Source: Candidatus Cloacimonadota bacterium (GTDB taxonomy: Bacteria; Cloacimonadota; Cloacimonadia; JGIOTU-2). Taken from it: a DNA stretch of 18,564 bases. The notes under the pieces are model-generated. The model was not told the DNA's origin. It made no database searches and was given only the letters and a program-made list of their open reading frames with translations. Both the position numbers and the translations under genes were made by a program. Of the stretch, positions 1-8,262 are shown piece by piece. The stretch is taken from contig DRBZ01000057.1 in NCBI GenBank assembly GCA_011043895.1, positions 1-18,564 on the forward strand, read 5' to 3'. Position 1 is the stretch's first letter. Every line of letters begins with the position of its first letter.

Positions 1-35
1 CCATGAATGAAGAGATAAAATATTACTACAGCTCC

Positions 36-114
36 TCGCTAAAGCGAATAAAGTCTTCCAGACTTTCCAGTCCGCAGGACTTTCTACGTAGTAACGATAG
101 GTTTTAACCTGTCG
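36..114. repeat. Cluster of five consecutive palindromes
   Basis: Five inverted repeats lie almost end to end. TCGCT-AA-AGCGA is at 36-47, AAGTCT-TCC-AGACTT at 51-65, AGTCC-GCA-GGACT at 69-81, CTACGTAG at 84-91, and CGATAGGTT-TT-AACCTGTCG at 95-114 (one T-G wobble as RNA). A short reading frame (3-107, 34 codons, no visible Shine-Dalgarno) runs through them but resembles nothing I know. They may form a structured 5' leader for the downstream small genes or a repeat-element remnant. No poly-T tail follows, so these are not simple terminators. Confidence 0.55.
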
Positions 115-123
115 GAAAGAGAG

Positions 124-433
124 ATGTATATATACTTCTACGCTCTCGAAGATACTATTGTAGTTCTTGGCAGGTTGAACATGCTGGAAATCGAGCAGCT
201 AAGAAAAGAGCTGGTCAGCACTACCAGCTTGTTGAATTCTCTCAACAGGGAGCTTCAGAATAATATTTTGGGCAGCAAATGTGGATACCATCGCAGAGAT
301 ACTGTCGAACGAACTTTCTGATGGTGCAAAGAGAGAAATCTTGCCATTTTTTGATTGGATAATCGTAAATATACCCAAGTTTGTTGACATAACTGATAAA
401 CATTTGAAAGAAAATGATAAAGCAATAACTTAG
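124..433 (+). pseudogene. Frameshifted small helical protein upstream of the DUF4342 gene
   Basis: The first part reads from ATG 124 (GGAAAGAG just upstream) or ATG 181 (AGG six bases upstream) and gives a polar helical start, MLEIEQLRKELVSTTSLLNS. That frame ends at 321 in an implausible basic tail. The +1 frame is open from 236 to the TAG at 431-433 and reads as a plausible protein end, with segments such as DTIAEILSNELSDGAK and DWIIVNIPKFVDITDKHLKE. The two halves join if one base is removed near the TTTT/GGG run at 266-272. That gives a protein of roughly 83-102 residues. I do not recognise the family. The TAG overlaps the AGGAG ribosome binding site of the next gene, eight bases before its ATG, so the two were probably co-translated. 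A sequencing error is an alternative to a real mutation. Confidence 0.5.
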
Positions 434-441
434 GAGTAAAT

Positions 442-708
442 ATGGATAAGAAAAAGATCGATGAATTCAAAGTCAAAGGTGAAGAGTTGCTTGCCAGGAT
501 CAAAGAGATCATACATGAAGGTAATATTCGCAAGATCATTATTAAAAATGATAGCGGAAAGACCTATCTTGAGATCCCGGTGACCATTGGCGTGGTTGGT
601 GTAGTGCTGGCTCCAGTATGGGCAGCTATCGGTGCGCTTGCAGCACTGGCTTCTTCTTTCACAATTCAGGTTATCAAAAAAGAAGAAAAACCTGCAAAGA
701 AAGAATAG
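442..708 (+). CDS. DUF4342 domain-containing small protein
   Basis: An 88-residue protein matching DUF4342 from memory. It has an amphipathic start (IDEFKVKGEELLARIKEII), the motif IRKIIIKNDSGKTYLEIP at about 30-47, and a hydrophobic segment at about 48-78 (VGVVLAPVWAAIGALAALAS). It ends in a lysine/glutamate-rich tail. The family is widespread and has no assigned biochemical role. The hydrophobic stretch suggests membrane association, which is inference. AGGAG stands seven bases before the ATG and overlaps the stop of the frameshifted upstream frame, indicating a two-gene transcript. A rho-independent terminator follows directly. Confidence 0.85.
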   Translation: MDKKKIDEFKVKGEELLARIKEIIHEGNIRKIIIKNDSGKTYLEIPVTIGVVGVVLAPVWAAIGALAALASSFTIQVIKKEEKPAKKE

Positions 709-723
709 TATTGAAGGTAACTT

Positions 724-754
724 AAAAGGGTTCCTATGTGGAGCCCTTTTTTTT
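724..754 (+). terminator. Rho-independent terminator
   Basis: The stem AAAAGGGTTCC pairs with GGAGCCCTTTT (one T-G wobble) around the loop TATGT. The T tract runs to 754. It ends the DUF4342 transcription unit. Confidence 0.88.
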
Positions 755-759
755 ATTTA

Positions 760-778
760 TTGACGGATAAATTTATCC
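760..778 (+). promoter_or_regulatory. Perfect 14-bp palindrome overlapping a possible -35 box
   Basis: GGATAAATTTATCC at 765-778 is a perfect palindrome. The hexamer TTGACG at 760-765 overlaps its first base and resembles a -35 box. I see no convincing -10 at standard spacing; the following sequence is T-rich. The site lies between the terminator and the antiporter gene, so a repressor site controlling that gene is plausible but unproven. Confidence 0.45.
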
Positions 779-817
779 AAAATCTTTTTTTATCAAAGTA
801 ATATTTGGAAATAGATA

Positions 818-2704
818 ATGGAACTTCAGTTCATGAAAATGCAGATTTTTGAGATAGGTCTGCTTATTCTTGCTGCATATATCGGCGGTTTAGTAGCCCG
901 TAAACTAAAGATAGGAGAAGTGATAGGGCAGATATGCGGTGGAATTCTGGTAGGACCTCACTTTCTTGAGTTGGTTCACAGATTTCTGGAAAATCATGAA
1001 GGGCTCAAACAAATATTCTTTTTCAAGCCAATATATCATTTTTATGATACAGCATTCCCGGAATATGCAAAAATATTGGAGAGTTACCACTTTTTTGTTT
1101 TTCTTTTTTTAGGTCTCATAGCTTTCTCAATCGGCGAGGAACTCCATTGGGACAGGATCAAAGAGGTCGGTGGTCGAGCTGCTATTATTTGCATAGTTCA
1201 GGGAATTTTGACCTGGGGATTGCTATTTCTTGGTTTCAGACTGATTTTCAAATTTGATATTGTACTTTCACTAATACTTGGGTCTATTGGAATTGCAACT
1301 GCTCCAGCTCTTACGTTCCTTCTGATGAACAAACTTAAGATCGAGGGAACACTTAAAAATGTGCTGGCAAATGTCATTGTGCTTGATAACATCATGGAGG
1401 TTTTGTTCTTCTCTGTTTTTCTGAGTGTCGGAGTGGTTCTAAGTAAAGGAGCGCATCTTTCAACTCTGCACATCACAGGTGAAGTCATCTGGCATCTTCT
1501 GCTTGCAATTCTCATTGGTTTAGCGATTTTCTTTATTCTAAAACTTACTATAAAAAAGCGTCTTCCCGAAGACGTTGATTTCAAAGAATCAGATTCTTTT
1601 TTATCTACTGTACTTTCAGAACATCCCACCCCTTCTGTTGAGATTTTACTAATCATACTTGGCGTTGTATCCATTGGAGTAGCCATAGCTATTAACTTCA
1701 ATCTACCATTTCTTATCACGGCAGTTGTTGCTGGATTGCTCATTTCTAATTTCCATTCTCACGCGATTTTTGATTCTCTTAAAATTGAGAATGTTATGCC
1801 TATTATGAACCTTCTTTTCTTTGCGATAATCGGTGCAAGTGTGCGGCTGGAAAGTTTCTCGAACGAAACATTGATCTTTGTAATTGCGTATCTGATCCTG
1901 AGAACTATTGCAAAAATCTTCGGTAACTGGCTCGGATGTAAATTGACCCGTCAGGACCCCAAAATTACAGCTGCATTACCCAAATTAATGCTTCCTCAAG
2001 CAGGAGTGGCAGCTGTTGAAACAATTCTTGTTGCAGCCATGCTGAAAGGTCATGGCGGGGAGATCATCTTTGATACAATTATTCCAGCGCTTGTAGTTTT
2101 CGAATTGGTTGGTGCCTGGCTTTCTGAGCGAACGCTTATCAAATGGAAGAACTGGACAGTAGGTGAGAGGGAGGCACTACTTGCAAAAGATATAGCAGTG
2201 GGAGAATTTACAATTTCGGGATTGATTGATGATAGAGTTATCGAAATGATGGCAACAACACGGGAACAAGCAATATTTGAGTTGGCTCAGCTCTTTGTAA
2301 AAGAAGGAATCATACACGAAACTAAAATTGTTACTCAGTCCATTATGGAAAGAGAAAAACTTGCAAGTACAGCGATTGGACAAGGTGTGGCACTTCCCCA
2401 TTGCAGGATTTCTTCGATTCGAACTGCAAAGGTTGCGATAGGACTTCTCAGAAATCCAATTGATTGGCATGCACCAGACAAGAAGCCGGTCAACCTTATT
2501 TTCATTATCCTTACGCCAGATGCTTTCCCAGAGCAGCATCTTCAAGCAATCCAGATCATTAGCAGAGCACTGAAAACACCTCATTTTAAAGAACGACTGA
2601 GAGAAGCACTTTCAAGATATCAAGTACCCGAATTCTTGGAACAATTAACACATTTGATACAAAAAGAACCTGATGAAAAAATGGATCTCATTTATGAAAA
2701 CTAA
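818..2704 (+). CDS. CPA2-family cation/proton antiporter with C-terminal PTS EIIA-like domain
   Basis: A 628-residue two-domain protein. Residues ~8-440 are a polytopic Na+/H+ exchanger (KefB/NapA-like), with LVARKLKIGEVIGQICGGIL near the N-terminus and VIVLDNIMEVLFF carrying the membrane Asp expected in the ion site. Residues ~480-610 resemble PTS EIIA type 2 (PtsN/FruA-like). The motif GVALPHCR places His528 as the likely phosphoacceptor. The protein should exchange Na+ or K+ for protons at the inner membrane, with the EIIA-like domain as a regulatory input; that coupling is inference. ATGs at 833 and 839 are alternative starts and the ribosome binding site is weak (TTGGAAATAG). The 3' end overlaps the following ligase gene, suggesting one transcript. 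No phosphocarrier genes are in the window. Confidence 0.9.
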   Translation: MELQFMKMQIFEIGLLILAAYIGGLVARKLKIGEVIGQICGGILVGPHFLELVHRFLENHEGLKQIFFFKPIYHFYDTAFPEYAKILESYHFFVFLFLGLIAFSIGEELHWDRIKEVGGRAAIICIVQGILTWGLLFLGFRLIFKFDIVLSLILGSIGIATAPALTFLLMNKLKIEGTLKNVLANVIVLDNIMEVLFFSVFLSVGVVLSKGAHLSTLHITGEVIWHLLLAILIGLAIFFILKLTIKKRLPEDVDFKESDSFLSTVLSEHPTPSVEILLIILGVVSIGVAIAINFNLPFLITAVVAGLLISNFHSHAIFDSLKIENVMPIMNLLFFAIIGASVRLESFSNETLIFVIAYLILRTIAKIFGNWLGCKLTRQDPKITAALPKLMLPQAGVAAVETILVAAMLKGHGGEIIFDTIIPALVVFELVGAWLSERTLIKWKNWTVGEREALLAKDIAVGEFTISGLIDDRVIEMMATTREQAIFELAQLFVKEGIIHETKIVTQSIMEREKLASTAIGQGVALPHCRISSIRTAKVAIGLLRNPIDWHAPDKKPVNLIFIILTPDAFPEQHLQAIQIISRALKTPHFKERLREALSRYQVPEFLEQLTHLIQKEPDEKMDLIYEN

Positions 2705-4553
2705 AACAACATCCTATGCAGAATATTATATTTTCGTCATTGCATTATTAATCCTCTCACTGGTATATTCGACTGCTTCCGTTGAACCTGTTCTGACCAT
2801 ACGATTGCTAATTCTTGGACTTGTCCTCTTTGTCATAAATTCGTATGTATTGAAAAATAAAACATTCTATGATCTTTCAATATTAAAAAATCCAATATTT
2901 CTATTTTATGGATTATATGTTGTATTCTCTGCTATCTCAATGACCCAAGTCATCAATCTTTCTGAGGGGATTTTTGAATTGATAAAAATACTTTTATTCG
3001 GAATTTATCTTGTCACTATAACTCTTTTGTTAGAAAGATTCTGGGACAAAATCGATGTGCTGATAAAAAGTATCATAGTTCTACAGCTTATCATAGCAGT
3101 GATTGCACTTGTGCAATTTTACACAGATTGGCTCGGTTTCATACCTGGTAGCGATAGGGTCTATGCCACCATGACGAACCGCAACCTTCTGTCTTCAGCG
3201 CTTTTCCTGATGCTGCCCTTTTCTATCTATGGATTTCTGAAATTCAAGAAAGTATGGTTAATTTTTGTACCAGCTACAATTGTGTTGTCAGGAATAGTAA
3301 TTATAATTACGCGTACACGATCTGTGTGGTTGGCACTTGTAGTTGGGTGTATTGGAATACTGATTATCATGCTTGCAAATAAAAAATTGATTTTTAAAGA
3401 TTTTATCTCAGTTAAGAAATTTATTCAACTCGTACTCATTGCAGTTATTGTGCTGATAATCGGATTTGCTTCAAGTACGTTGATTGAACTGGATGAAAGT
3501 CCTTCTGAATCATCAAAAAAGTATGTAAGGCAAACATCTGTTCAGAAGAAGAAGTTAACTTCTGCTCAAACTCTTAAGGTCAGATTTGTTGCATGGGAAA
3601 AGACGACACAAATGATTACCGACAATCCTGCATTTGGAGTAGGACCTGGAAATTGGAAACTACGGTTCCCTGAATACGGGCTTAAAAAAACCTTTGCTGA
3701 ACGTGGTAGATATCATTATAAGCGTCCCCATAATGATTTTTTATGGACAGCAGCAGAGATCGGGATACCAGGTGCTTTGGCTTATTTAATATTCTTGCTC
3801 CTTCCCCTAATCATAGGTATAAGATCGGTAACGAAGATCTCAGATAAACAATCCAAACGAATGATGCTGTGTTTGCTTATGGGATATATTGGCTATCTAG
3901 TAATATCATATTTTAGTTTTCCAAAAGAGAGGATTGTACATTCCGTTTTTCTTTTCATTATCATTGCAATAATACTTGTACTTGATTTCAAATCAAGAAA
4001 AAATAATAAGAAACCTTTCAAGTATCCGGTTATTGTGAATATCTTGTTGCTATTTCCAATTATTGTCGTTGGTTATTTACGATATGAATCCGAAGTACAC
4101 TTAAAGAAAGCGCTTACTGCAAACAATGGACGTGTAGCCCTTGAAGAGATAGCAAAAGTAAATAATATCTTTTACACGATCGATCCAGCCGTTACACCAG
4201 TAGCTTGGCACAAAGGAGTGATGTATTCAAGAGGAAATCAGAATCGGGATGCCTTTGCCAGCTTTCTTCAGGCAGAAAAAGTTCATCCAAATCATGTGTA
4301 TGTTTTACTCAATCTCGGAGATGTTTACCGTTTTTATGGTAAAAATGAAAAAGCCATAGATTACTACAGAAAAGCATTACAAATTTCACCACGATTTGAA
4401 GACGCCCTTATTAATATGAGTATTGCTTATTATAATCAAGGCGATTATGATAAAGCACATAAGGTTCTTAATAGAGTAGGTTCAAAAACGAAAAATAAGC
4501 GATATGAAGAATATATGAAGTTACTACAAGGCAAATTGAATGAAATTAGGTAA
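2673..4553 (+). CDS. O-antigen ligase/polymerase family membrane protein with C-terminal TPRs
   Basis: A 626-residue polytopic protein with about a dozen hydrophobic segments. The Wzy_C (O-antigen ligase) domain is recognised by TRTRSVWLALVVG in the middle, FGVGPGNWKLRFPEYG in the large loop, and RPHNDFLWTAAEIGIPGA before the last helices. The family transfers or polymerises lipid-linked glycans at the periplasmic face. The C-terminus (~540-615) holds at least two tetratricopeptide repeats, for example LNLGDVYRFYGKNEKAIDYY and MSIAYYNQGDYDKAHKVLN. This ligase-TPR arrangement is common in Gram-negative bacteria. The start overlaps the antiporter end by 32 bases; ATG 2694 (overlap 11) is equally possible because neither has a clear ribosome binding site. 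A damaged paralogue follows, overlapping by 14 bases. The exact acceptor cannot be read from sequence. Confidence 0.87.
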   Translation: MKKWISFMKTKTTSYAEYYIFVIALLILSLVYSTASVEPVLTIRLLILGLVLFVINSYVLKNKTFYDLSILKNPIFLFYGLYVVFSAISMTQVINLSEGIFELIKILLFGIYLVTITLLLERFWDKIDVLIKSIIVLQLIIAVIALVQFYTDWLGFIPGSDRVYATMTNRNLLSSALFLMLPFSIYGFLKFKKVWLIFVPATIVLSGIVIIITRTRSVWLALVVGCIGILIIMLANKKLIFKDFISVKKFIQLVLIAVIVLIIGFASSTLIELDESPSESSKKYVRQTSVQKKKLTSAQTLKVRFVAWEKTTQMITDNPAFGVGPGNWKLRFPEYGLKKTFAERGRYHYKRPHNDFLWTAAEIGIPGALAYLIFLLLPLIIGIRSVTKISDKQSKRMMLCLLMGYIGYLVISYFSFPKERIVHSVFLFIIIAIILVLDFKSRKNNKKPFKYPVIVNILLLFPIIVVGYLRYESEVHLKKALTANNGRVALEEIAKVNNIFYTIDPAVTPVAWHKGVMYSRGNQNRDAFASFLQAEKVHPNHVYVLLNLGDVYRFYGKNEKAIDYYRKALQISPRFEDALINMSIAYYNQGDYDKAHKVLNRVGSKTKNKRYEEYMKLLQGKLNEIR

Positions 4554-5774
4554 GATACTAACTAATATTCCAATATACCTCTATGCGATCGGTTTTCTTC
4601 TGATCACACCGCTGGTTTATAGCAAGATGACAATAGAACCACTTCTGTCGATTCGGCTCTTGTATATAAGTCTTTTGACCATTCTCATTACCATAATTTA
4701 TATTCTATATTACAAAAAGATAAATATAGGATTTTACAGATCTCCGTTATTTCTGACCCTCGCAGGATTTATATTGTTTTCTGGCATTTCATACTTTTTT
4801 GCCTATAACAGGGTCGAAGCATTAAGTATTATCTGCAAATATTTTACCTATTTTATGTTTCCTTATCAACGTATTATACACTCAAAATATCAGATGATTC
4901 GTTTAAGGTGATCTTTAGAATAATTGTACTGACCGGGATTGTCATTACTGGAATTGGTTTTCTTCAATACTTTCTCCATAATCTATACTCCATCCCCGGT
5001 GCAAAAACGCTGTATTCATTATTTGCAAACAGAAATCTCTTTAGTTCTGTTGTTGTTATCCTTATGCCATTTAGTCTGTATGAATGGTTCTCAGACAAGC
5101 AGAAATTATGGAGAATTTTTTCATTGATTTCACTGATTTTTTCATCAGCTACAATTGGAATAATCAAAGCCCGTTCAAGCTGGTTGGCGGTCATCCTTGC
5201 TACGTTATTTATCTTTTCTATTCTTTTGCTTTTCAAGCATCTCAACAAAAAGAAATGGAAGACGATTCTACCGATATCAGGAATATTATTCGTTGTTTTT
5301 ATAGCTGGATATTTTTCCACGAAATTCGTGAAAGATTATCAGGGTCATAAAAAGCCATGGTTTGGGAAAGTGCTGCATGAAGAGACGGACGCTGAGCGTA
5401 AGCAGATCATAGACAGTAAGAGTTTTAATATTCGCTGGCAAGCATGGAAGCGAACGTTTCCCATGATCGGAGAGCATTTCTTTACCGGAGTTGGTCCGGG
5501 TAACTGGAAAATTATTTATCCAAAATATGGTATTCAAGGCACTAGGGCTGAAAGGGGATTCCAGCAATACATTCGACCCCATAATGACTATTTGTGGATA
5601 TTCTCCGAGAACGGGATTGTATGTTTTCTTTTTTATGTAGCTATTTTCGGGATAGCAATTTATCATACAATACGAGCGATGAGAAGAAATAAGAATGTTG
5701 CGTTGAACAGTTGCTTACTTTGGGGGATTATTACCTACATGGTCATCTCCTTTTTCAGTTTTCCAATATGCTGA
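4540..5774 (+). pseudogene. Second O-antigen ligase paralogue, frameshifted and 3'-truncated
   Basis: This tandem paralogue starts at ATG 4540 inside the preceding ligase. Its opening IEPLLSIRLL mirrors VEPVLTIRLL of the first copy. The reading frame goes wrong near 4858-4862: the first frame ends at 4911 in a non-homologous tail. The other frame carries LKISDDSFKVIFRIIVLTG and onward, matching the first paralogue. One extra T in the TTTCC run would restore it. Ligase motifs persist (KARSSWLAVILATLF, GVGPGNWKIIYPKYG, RPHNDYLWIFSENG). Homology stops abruptly at ISFFSFP (~5765), where the first copy continues with KERIVHS and then the TPRs; the final IC-stop comes from foreign sequence. About 200 C-terminal residues, including any TPRs, are therefore missing. 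The product is probably non-functional. Confidence 0.85.
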
Positions 5775-6255
5775 TATACGAAATAAGAAGATCGGCTTTG
5801 TGTTTCAAAACTTCAACTTACTTCCTCGAACAAGTGCATTGGAGAACGTGGAATTGCCCTTGTTATATGATAGATCAGGAATAGAGAAGCATGCAGAAGA
5901 ACTAGCCCGAGATGCACTTATAAAAGTTGGTCTTGAAAAGAGGATTGATCACATACCCAGCCAGCTCTCTGGTGGAGAAAAGCAACGGGTAGCGATTGCA
6001 AGGGCATTAGTAAATAATCCATCAATATTACTTGCAGATGAACCAACAGGAAATCTCGATTCAAGAACTTCAGTCGATATTATGCGTTTATTCCAGGAAC
6101 TTCATAAGCAAGGGATCACTATCATTATCGTTACGCACGAGCACGACATCGCAGATTATACGGATCGTAAGATCTTTCTGCGAGATGGTAAAAAAGCCTG
6201 GGATCGACCTAATACTGCAAAGAAAGTTGAACTTATGGCTGAAAAGGTCCTATGA
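5770..6255 (+). pseudogene. ABC transporter ATPase (MacB/LolD type), 5'-truncated
   Basis: The frame starts in the middle of an ABC ATPase of the MacB/LolD class at ADIRNKKIGFVFQNFNLLPR (Q-loop region). It contains the signature LSGGEKQRVAIARALV, Walker B and D-loop (SILLADEPTGNLDS) and the H-loop (IIIVTHEHD). The first ~85-90 residues, including Walker A (GxxGxGKS/T), are absent, and the sequence immediately upstream is ligase DNA. No start codon fits except an internal GTG at 5800. Such a fragment cannot bind ATP normally. Its TGA overlaps the permease ATG as ATGA, the usual coupled arrangement of this exporter pair, so the 3' part of the operon is in its original order. The junction may be a true deletion or an assembly join. 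Confidence 0.85.
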
Positions 6256-7478
6256 AACTCTCGAAGATAGAGAAAGTTGCACTTAAGAGCATTTTCAAAA
6301 ATCGCACACGAAGTCTTTTGACCTCTCTGGGAATTATCATTGGAGTATGCTCGGTCATTGTTATGGTGGCTATAGGTGAAGGTTCACAAAAAAAGATTGA
6401 GAAAGATATTTCCAGTATGGGAACAAATCTTATTATGATTCGACCAGGCGCAATGAATTTTCAGGGCGTGAGAGGGGATCTGGTAGCAGGGAATCCCTTA
6501 CACTATAAAGATTGCGAAATTATTAAGAAAAATGCAATACTCATCGATTGTATATCTCCAAGCGTGACAACAAACGCCCAGATCGTCAGTGGTTCTGGTA
6601 ACTGGAATTGTCGAATTGAAGGTGTCGATCCCACTTTTCTTCAAATCAGGAATTATCAGATAGGACAGGGAACTATGTTCACAGATAATGATGTAAAATC
6701 AAGAAAGAAAGGAGCAGTACTGGGATATACGGTTGCTGAAGAACTATTTCCAAATACTGATGCAATAGGGCGGAGAATTCGCATCAACAATACTCCCTTT
6801 ACAGTTATCGGTGTACTTGATGAAAAAGGTGAAAATTCAATGGGAATGGATCAGGATGATCTTGTTCTGGCTCCCTCAACAACAGTGATATATCGTTTAA
6901 AAGGGGGAAAATACGGATCCTATGTTAATACAATTTTCGTGAGTGCAAAATCTGAGAAAATGATCGATGAGACAATAAATGAACTTGAGACAATCCTCAT
7001 GAGAGCTCATGACATAGACAATGAAGATGATGCAGATTTCAGTATTCATAGCCAGTCGTAGATCACAGAATTTGCAACCTCAACTGCCTCGACACTGACG
7101 CTTCTGCTTGGAGCAATCGCAGGTGTTTCCTTGATCGTTGGTGGGATTGGTATAATGAACATTATGCTGGTCTCTGTAACTGAACGAACACGAGAGATTG
7201 GAATTCGTATATCGGTTGGTGCGAGAACAAAGGACGTATTATTGCAATTTCTTGCTGAGTCAATTACCCTTAGTTTGATTGGTGGCTTGATCGGTATTTT
7301 ATTTGCTGTCCTGATCACTACTATTCTCGGCAAACTCACCTCACTTACACCCTCCATCGATCCAATAATGTCGGTGATAGCATTCTTCTTTTCAGGTACC
7401 GTTGGGATCTTCTTCGGGTATTATCCTGCAAAAAAGGCTTCTGAGTTGAATCCGATAGATGCGCTTCATTATGAATAA
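6252..7478 (+). pseudogene. MacB/FtsX-like ABC permease interrupted by an in-frame amber codon
   Basis: One continuous frame of 408 codons plus stop, the usual length for this family, is broken only by TAG at 7059-7061. Before it: TM1 (LLTSLGIIIGVCSVIVMVAI) and a MacB-like periplasmic domain with GVDPTFLQIRNYQIGQG and GRRIRINNTPFTVIGVL. After it: the membrane part, with LTLLLGAIAGVSLIVGGIGI, the family motif VSVTERTREIGIRISVGAR, two further helices and the standard end NPIDALHYE. Relatives normally have a charged residue where the TAG stands, so GAG to TAG is the simplest change. Several other genes here end in TAG, which argues against recoding. Translation would stop at residue 269, losing three of four helices. 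Restart at ATG 7131 is possible but is unlikely to yield a working permease. Confidence 0.87.
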
Positions 7479-8155
7479 AGATCGATGACAATCTCACCTA
7501 TGCAGTAGGTCATTATGATACAGTTGCTCATAGTCCAGGGGCTTCAGATAATGCTGGTGGAACATTGGCATTACTCAAAGTAGCAGAATATTTTGCAAAA
7601 CATACTCCCGAACGAGATCTTAAGATTATCTTTTTCTCTGGTGAAGAGCTTGGACTGCTTGGCAGCCAGCATTATGTAAAAACTCATCTTGAGGAAATTA
7701 AAGAACGAGCTGGTCTTGTAGTAAATATTGATGTGTCTGGCGATCCGCTTGGTACTGATGGGATGGCGGTTATTGGCACAAAGGAGTTAATGGGATACTG
7801 TGATGGGCTTATGAGGGAAATCGGGATTCTGTATTCCACAAAACTTGATATATACAGTAGTGACTGTATGCCATTTTCTGTTTATGAGATACCATCCGTG
7901 AATATTGCCCGATTTGGTGGTAAGGCTTCGTTCCATATTCACACTCCAAATGATCATTTGAAAAATGTAAGCCCTCGCGGTTATAAGAATACAATTACAT
8001 CAACAATCCACCTTCTTCGGCACATACTCAATGCGGAAATTTATCCGGTTAGTAAGGAAATTGATAATTCACTTAAAGATAAGATCGAGAAATATATCTG
8101 GAATCTGGACTATGAAAAACCAGAACTCAAATGGGAGCCGAAGTATAAAAAATAG
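7475..8155 (+). pseudogene. M28-family zinc metallopeptidase, 5' end missing
   Basis: The open frame begins directly after the permease stop, with no ATG and only a TTG at 7565 inside the catalytic domain. Homology to M28 aminopeptidases starts at once with VGHYDTVAHSPGASDNAGG. All expected metal ligands are visible: His (codon 7511), Asp (7547), the Glu pair in GEELGLLG (7643 and 7646), Asp in NIDVSGD (7730) and His in FHIHTPNDH (7940). Family members usually have a signal peptide and 80-200 residues before this point, all absent here. The C-terminus appears complete. The gene was therefore probably cut at its 5' side by deletion or mis-assembly, although its catalytic core is undamaged. I see no start codon that would rescue expression. 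Confidence 0.8.
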
Positions 8156-8262
8156 TAGTATTATCGAAATTTGTTGACATAAAATCGAATCCTGTTGTTT
8201 GAATCGATCACGTGGTTCAAGAAGTTCTCAAACAAATTGAGAGTAAAAATAAGGAGAACCCT

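Noticed and set aside
3..107. Short reading frame at the left edge as a gene
   Set aside because: 34 codons through five palindromes, no ribosome binding site and no recognisable sequence; better explained by the repeats.
380..392. TTTGTTGACATAA shared with 8170-8182
   Set aside because: A 13-base match in an A/T-rich 18.5-kb window is expected by chance; one copy lies inside a coding frame.
1198..1743. 181-codon minus-strand frame opposite the antiporter
   Set aside because: Shadow frame: the plus strand has clear antiporter homology and the minus translation is serine/arginine-rich without domains.
5286..5666. Minus-strand frame opposite the second ligase
   Set aside because: Shadow of the ligase coding sequence, no ribosome binding site or recognisable motif.
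7059..7061. TAG as a recoded sense codon
   Set aside because: DUF4342, the peptidase and the binding-protein gene end naturally at TAG, so it acts as a stop here; TGA and TAA are also used as stops.
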